DNA of 64,000 bases. It comes from Limonium bicolor. Lineage: Eukaryota; Streptophyta; Magnoliopsida; Caryophyllales; Plumbaginaceae. The notes under the pieces are model-generated. The model had not been told where the DNA came from. It worked only from the letters and a program-made list of their open reading frames with translations, and did not search any database. This document shows positions 35,206-45,206 of the stretch, piece after piece. The translations under genes and the position numbers were made by a program. Position 1 is the first letter of the stretch. Every line of letters starts with the position of its first letter. The stretch is taken from the NCBI GenBank assembly GCA_023374045.1, contig CM041776.1, positions 323,169,925 to 323,233,924 on the forward strand, in the 5' to 3' direction.

Positions 35206-36068
35206 TAGGGGTGGTAATTCGGGTTAATGGGTTGGGTTGAGGTTCACCTATACCCGATCTGATTAAAATTGTATTGACCCATACCCGACCCAATAATAAT
35301 CGGATTGCAAATCATCAACCCATACCCGACTCATATAAAATGATTAAACCCATACCCGACCCGTTTTACCCAACATAATTAGACTATACAGAATTTAAAA
35401 GACCTGAAATTAAATTTTTTATATGATTGCTCAAACGGAGTTACAAATGAATGAAATCATACATTCAATATGGTAGATCTTCCAGAGTTTTCATTATCCT
35501 CCGTCTTTTTTCTTTTTTCACATACATGTCGTGCTCAATAGCACTTAACAGAAGAAGGTGATGTGTACGCGCCTAGGCCAAATACAATTGTATTTTCTCA
35601 TTCAGAATATAGAATCAAAACATAGACAAAAATCTTCAGAGTACAGAAGAGATAAGACCACAATAGGAGCTGTGGAGGAGAGAGCAGTACACTGTCTTTC
35701 GACAATCCACATAACGAATACTCTTGTTTTTGCTTTATAAAGAAATACAACAAAGTAGTATTATCAAATAAACAACCTCTCATCAAAAGATACTTCATAA
35801 TCTGTATTATACTAATAGTAGGTTAACACTTACTTAGTAATATATTTATATTTTATCTAATTATTTATTATTATTATTTTTAATAAAATAAAATAAACGG
35901 GTCGGGTTGACTATGGGTTAGGACTTTGAACCCATACCCAACCCAAAAATTTAATAGGTAACCCATACCCGACCTAATAATTAAAGGGTCAATAATCGTG
36001 ACCAAACCCGCTATTTTCGGGTTGGGTATGGGTCGGGTTATCGGGTTGGGTAAAAATTGCCACCCCTA
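35206..36068. mobile_element. hAT-type non-autonomous element nested in the Mutator-like element
   Basis: Inverted ends TAGGGGTGGTAAT and ATTGCCACCCCTA (one mismatch) are flanked by an 8-bp duplication ATGTCGCC (35198-35205 and 36069-36076), as expected for hAT. The subterminal regions are packed with copies of ACCCATACCCGACC on one side and GGGTCGGGTT/GGGTATGGGT on the other, forming a large foldback of short repeats. No transposase. The open stretches near 35560-35800 are not recognised. Confidence 0.9.
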
Positions 36069-36365
36069 ATGTCGCCACCTTCTAATATGGAGATGGTGCC
36101 ACATGTCAATACTCTATTAGATGGAAATAAAGAAAAAAGATAAAAGAGAAATATGTGTATACACGCACACATGAGAGGAGAGAGAGGGAGGAGAGAGAAT
36201 TTTTTTATTTTTTTCAAAATGTCATAACTTACAAAATATAAGTGTAAAAATAAAACAAATTATACCATTATTCATCATTTTTCGTGCTCTTCAAAATAAG
36301 ACCAAACATGAATATGTTTGATAAATTTTAAATTTTTTATTTTTCATATGTACATATTTTTTAAT

Positions 36366-36840
36366 ATTCATTGTGAATCTTAAGTTTAAGAAAAGTGAAT
36401 CAAAGGGTGTTACAAAGTGAATCAAAGGTTGTTAAAAAGTGAATCAGATAGTTGCTTAAAAGTGAAAAAGAGGGTTAAAAAGTGAATCTCATAAATAGAG
36501 ATTGTTGACTAAAGTGATTCCGATTGTTTGACTAGTGTGAATCAGAGATTTTTGAAAAGTGAATCAAAGGTTGTTAAAAGTGAATCACAAGTTGTTACAA
36601 AGTGAATCAAAGTAATAAGTGTGAATCTCGTAAGCATAGATTAAGAGGTTTAAGAAATGTGAATCAGATGTGTTTATAAAATGAATCATGTGTTTAAGCA
36701 AAGAGAAGCAAATGTTTAAGAAAAGTGATTCTCGTAAGTAGAGATTGTGTTTAACTAAAGTGAAGAAGAGGTTTAAGAAAACTGAATCAAAAGTCTTTTA
36801 AAGGTGAATCAAAGGTTTAAGAAAAGTGAATATTTTGTTT
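36366..36840 (+). repeat. degenerate minisatellite of AAAGTGAATCA units
   Basis: About 475 bp made of irregular repeats of 18-25 bp around AAAAGTGAATCAAAGGTTGTT, with variants GTGAATCTCGTAA and GTGAATCAGA. Confined to the interior of the right-arm Mutator-like element. Confidence 0.8.
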
Positions 36841-36878
36841 AATACTAGTAAAAGTTAATCATACCACAAACTTATGCA

Positions 36879-37250
36879 AGGGTGGTTTTTATGGTGTTTT
36901 GGGGTGAGGTAGGGTAATCTTTTGGCATTAGTTCTACACTTTATAATGTCGTCACTACTCGACAGTTTTTTAGGGTTTGTGGACCCTAAACCCTGCACTA
37001 CAAACCATAAAAAAACGCCTTCGACGTTTTTAGCATTCCTAGGGTGGTTTGAGGGTGTTGGGTGGGGGGTAGGGTAATCTTTTTGGCATTAGTTCTACAC
37101 TTTATATTGTCGTCACTGGCTCGACAGTTTTTTAGGGTTTGTGGTTTAGGGTTTAGGGTCGTTAGACCCTAAACCCTATACTACAAACCATTAAAATGCC
37201 TTCGACGTTTTTAACTTACTATGGTGGTTTTTAGAGTGTTTGGGGTAAGA
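36879..37250 (+). repeat. tandem repeat of 160-180 bp with telomere-like palindrome
   Basis: Two units (36879-37040 and 37041-37220) and a third partial unit start with AGGGTGGTTT-like sequence and share GGGTAATCTTTTTGGCATTA, ATTGTCGTCACT and GCCTTCGACGTTTTTA. Unit 2 carries TTTAGGGTTTAGGG followed by GACCCTAAACCCT, an inverted pair of telomere-like repeats separated by about 6 bases. Confidence 0.8.
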
Positions 37251-37666
37251 TTCATTTTGTTAATGAATCAGGTTCATTTTATTATTAAAGAAGATTCATT
37301 TGGCTAATGAATAAGATTCACTTTAAAAATACATAATATACTCATTCTAAAATATAAAATTTTAAGTTTACCAAAACATATCCATGATGCATTTTGTTAT
37401 AAAGAGCACGAAAAATGATGAACAATGTTATGATTTTTTTTTATTTTTGCACTTATATTTTGTGAGTTATATCATTTTGAAAGAAAAGAATTATTTTCTC
37501 TCTCCTAATATTTCAACCCCCAAAACCCGTAGTTACACGCGTTTCTCAACTTTTTTTCCTTAATTTATTTTTCCTCATTAATTCCACCAACCATAGCTTG
37601 ACAAGTGGAGTTGTCGTCACACAGTACCGTGGCGCCTTCGCCACCCTCTCCGTTCCGTTCTAGAAA

Positions 37667-38209
37667 ATATCTAAACACCCTAAGTCCTACTTTATATGAT
37701 CCCCCAAATGGTTTGGGTTTAGATTAAACGGGTGGTATGTGTTTGGAATTAGTAATGCATTCTTTATTTGTGGTTCACACCTGTTTTGAGCTTAGTTACT
37801 TATGATTAAGGAGTTAGATATGTTCTTATTGCATTCCTTATTTGTTAAAAAAAAACTCACAATATGTCATAAAATTTCATAATTCGTGATGTACCCTGGT
37901 TTCAAAGGTCAGAATTCACAATGTACCATGTTCACTGACGGGTGTTAACTATGTCATTAACATGCCATAGAGAATGACCATTTTGCTTTGACATAATTTA
38001 CTTTAAGTTTGATTTTTTTTATAACGGCTATTTTTAAAAAATTTAATTAAGTTCAAAATATGCCCCGATAATTTCAAAAAGTTGACAATATACCGTCAAA
38101 ATAGGTGTCTTATTTTAGACATAGATTATTTTGTACTATAGTAATGTGCGCAAAACTAAGAACTTTAATGACCCTTCATATCATAAATTCACTTATAGTC
38201 ACTTCAACA
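37667..38209. other. spacer, right arm
   Basis: Collinear with 14558-15102 in reverse. No gene seen. Confidence 0.6.
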
Positions 38210-38226
38210 CATAAGAAAGGAGTACC

Positions 38227-38412
38227 ATTTTTCCTTCTTAGACTTTTCCCATAGGGTTCTTACCCTAGGAGGTTTTAATGAGGTAAGAAAGGTAGGGAAT
38301 AACACAATCTTCTTATATGCTACTGCTAAGTTGTTGCTATCCTAATGTAATACCTGATGCCAAACTGTAACAACTGTGATAATGAAATACAAGTCAACTT
38401 ATCTAAAAAAAA
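38227..38412 (+). mobile_element. SINE-like retroposon, right-arm copy
   Basis: Same insertion as 14355-14540, flanked by 17-bp repeats (38210-38226 and 38413-38429, one mismatch). It ends TATCTAAAAAAAA on this strand. Confidence 0.65.
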
Positions 38413-38429
38413 CATGAGAAAGGAGTACC

Positions 38430-40624
38430 CAAGCCTCAATGCATGAAAACGTGTAATGCAAAAAGCAAAACACGATAGTCATAGTAATAGTGTAGTAATT
38501 AGATTCAATCAATTTCCTCCCAGCACATAAGGTATAATGAACCCTTAATTACAATTGAGAACATCAAATTTCAGTATTGTGTGGATATACTTATTGAAGT
38601 GTTGGATTGTTGTAAATGGAGACAGGATGACAGGGGAGATATACAAACAACAACTAATGTGCAACATTGTTACATAAACTTGGAGGTTGTAGGTTATATT
38701 ATGTAAGGAGATGGAAATGTATAGTTTCAAACTTTTTAGTTCATACTTTCGACAGAAGTAACAGAGAAGCATCCAAAGACTTTGATACGCAGCTCATGAT
38801 TCAATTTAGGTTCAGTGCAGCTGAATTCGGGCTTCATTGAGTGAAATACAACAGGATATGGGAGAAAAGGGTGTTTTGAGTAGTAGTAAACTAGTGGAAA
38901 TATGGTAATTCGGGTCGGGCTGTTTAAGCTACGTTTGAGAAGGAGAAGATTTAGCAAGATATTTGTGTCAAGTGTCCTCACGACGTTGCAGCAGGGGTGT
39001 GTGACAAAGTCAAACCGCTGTCGGTTGATGTAATAGTATAATAAAGTGATCAATCATTTTTAAAAGAGGCCAATGCCATGAATGAAGGTAGGGAAGATAA
39101 TTCTTCCAGAAAAAGATGTATAATCGCGTAAGAGAGGGAAGTTGGATTCGGGCCCAAGATACCCGTATCTTAGTACTGTTGGTTCGGGTCGGTCAGATTT
39201 GTTCGTTATACTGTGGTCCGTCGGTAGTATATGACATATGTATATCGGTTCTGTACGGTTTCTTTTTTAGGGAAGTCCTCTCTGGATTCATGTATAATCC
39301 AGCTTTGTCTGATTTCCTTTTCATGAATATAGTGGGGTGATTTTTTTGTACTATTATATTTTAAAAAAATCTTATTATTATGCTCGTATGTGTATACAAG
39401 CAATACCTGAAAATGTTGATTGAGCACTTTGAAAAAGCGAAAAGGAGGCCTGTCGTCAATATTCTAGGTCCCGGGCCCGGTTTTTATTTTATGGAATGTC
39501 AAGAAAGAAATGGTAAATTAGTGGTTGCGTACAAGCCTTTGTAACCTGGTTGATCATTGATATTTGCATACTTATGATTTTGTATTATTGTTTTCCTTAA
39601 TTTTCTCCTCGTTGTTATCCTAGGTCTCCAAAGCGGTGGTGTAGCTTTACTCCTTTCTATATATTACTATACGATAGCTATAACATACATAGTTTATAGA
39701 TATAATAGCTGCAGTCTTAATAATTATACCAACATCCAAATATTTCTAGACATTTACATTTATAATTTTTTTTCTTCTTATAACTAACTATTTCCTTTTC
39801 CTTTTAAGTTAATCGACTCAATTTATAATATTGTATATATATATATATATGTATGTCGCACGACATAATATTTATCTTAATACTTTGTTGAAAGAAAATT
39901 CCTTTTTTATTTTACCCATATTTATTGAATTACATTATCCAGTATCAATTACTATCAGTTTAACAAAACATGATTTAAATCCCTACGTACGTACGTTTTT
40001 GTCGATAAATATCAATGCTAAATTAATAAACTATTTTACATGATGACAATTAATTTCAAGTTATGCGCATATTGCAAATTTATTAATTCTAACTCTACAA
40101 AATAATCTATTTAAAGCATACATGACCCATACATGAATAAACGTAGTTCATTCTTAACTAAAAACTCAAAGTTCAACAATCTAATAAGAAATATCATAGT
40201 AATGTATTGTTACTTATGCAAACTTTACATTATATTTTAATCTGCCTTTTTATACTTTCCTAGCCATCTTGAAAAGTGTTTCAAGTTAGTTATGCGTCCC
40301 TCATGTCCAATTAGTTCAATTTGATCAAATTAGTTTGAATGAATTAAAGTAATTTCTTTTACGTGACGTTGTGGAGATCAAATACGATACTTCTGTCTAG
40401 CTAGACAAGTAATTTTTACTATTTTAGTGTTGGTTTTTGTGTAAAGAGAAAAGTACTAGCACCGGCTGTTTAATTTGAGGAAAGGAGGGTAGCTATATAT
40501 ATGCCGCTAAAATGCTTACATTTTTTTATTACTTGCAACAAATAAAAAATGCTTACATTTTTCAATTGGCTCAAGGTTGGTTTTGTTCCCAAAATTGACC
40601 AAAGGGGTAGGGACGTAGGTAGCT
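38430..40624. other. spacer, right arm
   Basis: Collinear with about 11925-14337 in reverse, without the Stowaway MITE (empty site near 40253). Open stretches are short and not conserved in frame between arms. A (TA)n tract lies at 39832-39850. Confidence 0.55.
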
Positions 40625-41555
40625 CTAATGTATTAATTACTTAATAAAAACTCATGCAATCATAGACGGAAAACATTTAGGAAACAAGAGGCATCCACAC
40701 GTTACGCCAAATACACAGCTTGACAAATTTTAGAGTAATTTAACCCAGGGCCCCGGCAGTGAGACACACAGCCAACATGCCGGATGGCCACTCACCACCA
40801 CAAGGATGAGAGTGGACTCATACCACCAGAGGCGGACGCCGAAGGGGGTAGGGGGTATTGAAAATGTGTAAAATGTTCTTATGTATTTTTAGAAAAATGT
40901 AACATATTATAATATTTTAAAGAATAACAGTGTCCAAACAAAATTTTAGCCCCCTAAACAAAATTCATGGATCCGCCACTACATACCACTCACAGCAGAT
41001 AAGTTCTCCGGCCATCCCAAATCTCTTAACTTCGAACGTCAAGGTCAAAGGGGATCGCGCACCACTTGCAGCTCCTTCCCAAGTGCGCGGCCCAAGTACT
41101 AGTAACGCCAGTGCTCGGGTAACCACAAGGTTAACCCACATAGTTAGTGCAAGCACAGATGACCAGAGGGTGAGGGCATCGGCGAATACCAACACATTTA
41201 TCTCCACCCAATTCCAACTTATCCTCGTGCGAGCCACAAAGGCTCCAACGATATGCCGCCCGCACATTGGATAAGAATAACTAGTGACATACTGAGCTGA
41301 TGCCGCCAGCTCTCGGCTTCTGGGAAATAGGAGCTCGTACCGTAGTTCCAAAGCTCTATCCCCAATGAGCCCCCTTAGCTACCAGCACACCTGCAAGTTA
41401 GTTTAAAGAGCGTATAACAGAGAGAGACCGAGTCATCGCAACGTAGATACAAAAGGGCTACTTCTTTTATTGATTGAGATACAAGACCCGAAAACTTACA
41501 TTACATCATTAAATATAAATGAACTGTTTGTCTTTGTCATTACAAAAATTGGACG
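40625..41555. mobile_element. about 0.93-kb GC-richer insertion, right arm only
   Basis: Inserted in the (TA)n tract that is uninterrupted in the left arm (11905-11925). The block at 41000-41400 is notably GC-rich and has open stretches on both strands, but none resembles a known protein. A nested segment (about 40815-40985) starts GAGGCGGACGCC and ends GGATCCGCCAC, a short inverted pair seen also in the left-arm insertion at 10107. The 41455-41490 segment (TTATTGATTGAGATACAAGA) is of the kind seen in LTR ends. Family not determined. Confidence 0.5.
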
Positions 41556-43428
41556 TAAATATATACATGTTGTATTCATATTTCCGTAGAAAATCAATTA
41601 ACCGATCCATATATAGACGTGGGCTTGGGCCAGAGACCTGTCTGTCGATTGAGTCTTTTTCTGTGTATATCCTTTTCAGCTTTGTTTGAGATGAAAATCA
41701 AATGCACATGCTATAATATTAATAACTGAAAAGTAATACCCGCCTAACGGCTGCACGCATCCATTAGAAGGGGAAAAAGTTCGTCAAAAAGCTAGTTTCT
41801 TTTTGCATACCCGGTTACGGGACGTAACACAAGTCTAGGAGCGACCATATGAGCTACCGCTTACAGTATGTTATACTAATATATTGTCCACTCATTTGTC
41901 TAATACCGTATCCACACATTTTGTTTACCCCAATAATACAGACCACTTTATCGTCACTGTTATCTATAAAATCATGTACATTTTCTTTCTGTGAATAAGA
42001 TAAGGTCGTCTTTTTCCCACCATTCACCCCAAAGTCGGTTTTTTCCTTCTTTTACTATATATGCCTTTTTTTTGTGGAGCATTCTTCTTTAATGAAGCTG
42101 TTTTGGTCTTGTGGGGTTTTCTTTTCCACTACATTTAAACATGCTCCTCTGGTGGAAGATAATAGTGCTAGTATAAAGTTTGATGTATTGATATAAGTAA
42201 GTGTATAAGTATATTTTGTCACAGTAGATCGAACATTTTCATTAAAATGGGCTAGTTTTGACGTTCAGATTTCGGCCCATATATCCGCATATTCCCGCTA
42301 GTTCCTTTTTTTTTTCTTTTGACATGAGAAAAAAGTTCCTTAAATTTTTCGGTACCGGTAGGAGCAATATTAGTATGGATTGGATGGGTAAAAAAGCAGG
42401 TGCATTTAACCGAAACTAGAAACGTGATTATTTGGAATTTGAAGTAGCGGTATAATAGTGTGTTGTGATCCAAAACCAGAAGAGATAAAAGTTAAATCAT
42501 AAATATAAATAATAGAAATTATTGGCCATATAGCTATAGTGTGCTCCTAGAGATTATTGATCATTAATGCATGTTGATGCATGTTAGTGGGTTTAAGATT
42601 AAGAATCTGACTTCCATTCGGGTGTGGTTATGTGGCGACAAAATGGAGCTTAAGCCGCCAGTAATCGCTCTAAAAAACGAGTCTATATTGTAAAAAGAGA
42701 GGGAGAGAAACAGAGTTTTTTAACTAAACACTCAAAAAATGAGTAACTTAGCAAAATTAGAACGAAATTGTAAAATAAATCAATATAATAATAGTGGTAG
42801 AGTCAACTTGCATAGATTGTTATACAAAGTTTGTTGCACTTGCATAATATATAGAAGTCAAAAGATCTTTGGTTGATTTGGGTTTGTTTTTACTATGCCT
42901 TTATCAAAAAAAAAAAAAAAACCTCGAGAAAGGAGGCGAAAATGCATGATTGTACCGGTTAGTTATATATAGATCGATGTAGAACTGCTTTTCCTTCAAC
43001 ATTCGTTACATACGGCCAACAAATTGCAAAATATCCTCAACCTCGCATCGCAACCCAGCAATGATAAGAGAGCATTAATGAATCGTACGTACGAGCATGG
43101 CTACATCTTTTGTTGGCTAATGCAGTAGTATATGGTTAATATTGGGAACAAAATGCATTGCTGAAATCACGATATACCGGATCAACTCCATTCGTGATCA
43201 TATTTATCGTATTAGGAAAATGTATAAGATGTCACTATTTTTGGGCTAATTCAAGAAATATCATTGAAAAAAATAGAAAGTTAAGATATTTTAATAAAAT
43301 TTTCTCAAAATTATTAAAAGTCATTGACCGATATATATATATCTGTTAGTTAATAAACTATTTTGAAAATTCATCATCATCACAAGTTCAAAATTTATAA
43401 ACTTTAAATAATATAAAAGAATAAAAAC
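41556..43428. other. spacer, right arm, ending at a gap
   Basis: Collinear with about 9880-11900 in reverse, lacking the 255-bp block at 10107. A private stretch of about 75 bp lies near 41696-41770. No gene seen. Confidence 0.55.
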
Positions 43429-43928
43429 NNNNNNNNNNNNNNNNNNNNNNNNNNNNNNNNNNNNNNNNNNNNNNNNNNNNNNNNNNNNNNNNNNNNNNNN
43501 NNNNNNNNNNNNNNNNNNNNNNNNNNNNNNNNNNNNNNNNNNNNNNNNNNNNNNNNNNNNNNNNNNNNNNNNNNNNNNNNNNNNNNNNNNNNNNNNNNNN
43601 NNNNNNNNNNNNNNNNNNNNNNNNNNNNNNNNNNNNNNNNNNNNNNNNNNNNNNNNNNNNNNNNNNNNNNNNNNNNNNNNNNNNNNNNNNNNNNNNNNNN
43701 NNNNNNNNNNNNNNNNNNNNNNNNNNNNNNNNNNNNNNNNNNNNNNNNNNNNNNNNNNNNNNNNNNNNNNNNNNNNNNNNNNNNNNNNNNNNNNNNNNNN
43801 NNNNNNNNNNNNNNNNNNNNNNNNNNNNNNNNNNNNNNNNNNNNNNNNNNNNNNNNNNNNNNNNNNNNNNNNNNNNNNNNNNNNNNNNNNNNNNNNNNNN
43901 NNNNNNNNNNNNNNNNNNNNNNNNNNNN
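43429..43928. other. assembly gap, 500 N
   Basis: Exactly 500 N between inverted-arm spacer and the middle of a gypsy gag exon. The two sides are unrelated. Confidence 0.99.
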
Positions 43929-44253
43929 TGTGGAGGTGACCACCCAGGAGTGGACTGCCAAGGCAGGAAGGTCGAGTGCCGTTACTGCAAGAAGGGTCAC
44001 AGGGACTACGAATGTTTTTCTAACCCAGCAAGCCGTGTATACAAGGGAGGTAAGGGTTCACAGAGACCACCAGCCGCTGAGACTGGAGGATCCAGAGGAG
44101 GGCAGACACCTCAGACTAATACCTATACTAGGGGACCGGGAGGACAGCCATCCTCATCCGGGAGTCAAAAAGGGAAGGAGATAGTACCGGTTAGAAACAC
44201 CCTGTATACAGTGGGAACTCCAGGCGCCGAGACTAGCGCTCAGCGCGAATTCG
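43929..44253 (+). CDS. Gag zinc-knuckle exon, copy 1 (partial)
   Basis: The frame is open from the gap edge to the GT at 44254. It starts inside the first knuckle (CGGDHPGVDC) and contains the second, CRYCKKGHRDYEC: spacing C-x2-C-x3-H-x4-C, one residue shorter than the usual CCHC. A Gly/Pro/Ser/Thr-rich tail follows, to AETSAQREF. Such knuckles bind element RNA during particle assembly. This copy lacks the two-base insertion that breaks the same exon in copy 2, so it shows the exon in frame from knuckle to splice donor. Confidence 0.85.
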
Positions 44254-45206
44254 GTAAGCCTAGCACCTAGAATAAGAACATGATGTTGTGGATGTATGTT
44301 AATTATTACTCAGTCATTAAGACTTGTATGTGTGTTTCTGTGTGAAATAAAATCTGAAGAGACCTAATTTAGGAATCTCTCACTTAATAGGATGTTTCGA
44401 CATTTGTTTTCCCATACCTATGAGACCAAGAGCACCTGAGCCTATGAGCGAAGGTCGGGAACACCAAAAGAGTGCCAAGTACTTCGACCCGGCATGATCC
44501 TACTCAAGCAATATTTAGATTTAAATGAACAAAAAACATTGTAAATGTAGAAATTTGGGAGTAGGTCAGGGGGGATTTTATAATCCAGGATATAGTGGAT
44601 CAAAACTTAAATTGTATATGATGTGTATGGGTAAGGATTGGGATCCACAAACTAGGTTGTATAGTGAGGAAAGAAAGGTAGATGGGACACAATTCCTAGA
44701 ATACCTGATACTTTCCAAACCTTAGTGACTGAAGCGGTCAATTGCACAACAGTTAGAAACCAACCCCATTCCAGACATGAGAGCCAATATTTGTATAGCA
44801 AACTTCTATGAAAAAGGGGGGAAACTTGGGTTACACCAGGACCGGGATGAGTCTTTAGAACATTACCAAGGGGGTACCAGTCGTATCATTCTCCATAGGT
44901 GACAATGCTGAGTTTTTATACGGTGACCAGAAGAGGATGGACATGGCGAAAAAGATTATCTTAAAGTCAGGTGACGTGTTGATATTTGGTGGAGAATCGA
45001 GACTAGTTTACCATGGGATCAAGAGTATCAAGTTAAACACAGCCCCGTCAACCTTAGTGAACACTACCCATTTAAAACCTGGACGGTTAAATTTGACATT
45101 TAGGCAATATTGATGTAATTGGAGCTTGTATATGGGAATCGCTGGATTAATGAATGGCATTTTGCTACTTTGAGTTATTCACTATCTTACAAATTGTTAA
45201 CCCCAG
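44254..45206 (+). other. candidate spliceosomal intron C of gag-pol, copy 1, containing the AlkB domain
   Basis: The donor GTAAGCC directly follows the Gag frame, and the acceptor TTGTTAACCCCAG precedes the protease frame. The upstream exon ends one base into a codon, and the downstream exon supplies two bases, so joining restores an open frame into the protease. Inside, an AT-rich stretch (44280-44390) ends in a second acceptor, CACTTAATAG (44381-44390), just before the AlkB domain. Unspliced translation stops at TAG 44267-44269. Confidence 0.75.
44391..45113 (+). pseudogene. AlkB-like Fe(II)/2-oxoglutarate dioxygenase captured by the gypsy element, copy 1
   Basis: Family knowledge: AlkB proteins oxidatively remove methyl groups from nucleic acid bases. 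Seen here across small frame offsets: FDIC at the start, LRPGMILLKQYL, GGFYNPGY, MMCMGKDWDPQTR, ANICIANFYEKGGKLGL, HQDRDES with the HxD metal ligands (His codon 44834-44836, Asp codon 44840-44842), VPVVSFSIGDNAEFLYGDQ, SGDVLIFGGESRLVYHGI with the distal His (45012-45014), and the terminal PGRLNLTFRQY with both signature Arg. All catalytic positions are kept. The text resembles plant nuclear ALKBH1-like proteins more than viral AlkB. No internal intron is apparent, suggesting capture from cDNA. Frame offsets near 44478, 44700, 44745 and 44865 prevent one continuous frame as assembled. The TGA is at 45111-45113. Confidence 0.88.

Larger units (their letters stand above)
35179..37657. mobile_element. 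Mutator-like non-autonomous element, right arm only
   Basis: Flanked by a perfect 9-bp duplication TTCTAGAAA (35170-35178 and 37658-37666) that occurs once at the empty site in the left arm (15103-15111). A 9-bp duplication is the Mutator superfamily hallmark. Long inverted segments are visible: CATCATTTTTCGTGCTCTT near 36272-36290 pairs with its complement near 37405-37423, and GA/CT-rich blocks outside also pair. It encodes no transposase. The interior is low-complexity repeats plus a nested hAT element; without that element and its duplication the core is about 1.6 kb. Confidence 0.8.
28404..43428 (-). repeat. right arm of large inverted duplication (likely alternative haplotype contig)
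   Basis: The whole contig between two 500-N gaps is the reverse complement of 9880-23320. Private insertions in this arm are at 35179-37657 and 40625-41555. Insertions private to the other arm (10107, 12318 and 15396) are missing here, and the empty sites are intact. Divergence is low but spread evenly. This pattern fits two alleles of one locus better than an old palindrome, because both ends of the homology fall exactly at gaps. Confidence 0.9.

Noticed and set aside
9880..43428. Ancient palindrome or a functional hairpin locus as first explanation of the inverted repeat
   Set aside because: Both limits of homology coincide with 500-N gaps and the arms differ by allele-like transposon polymorphisms, so an allelic contig is simpler.
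44525..44725. AlkB region from a plant RNA virus integrated in the genome
   Set aside because: No viral replicase or helicase sequence flanks it, and the N-terminal text (LRPGM, GGFYNPGY, WDPQTR) follows plant nuclear ALKBH1-like proteins.
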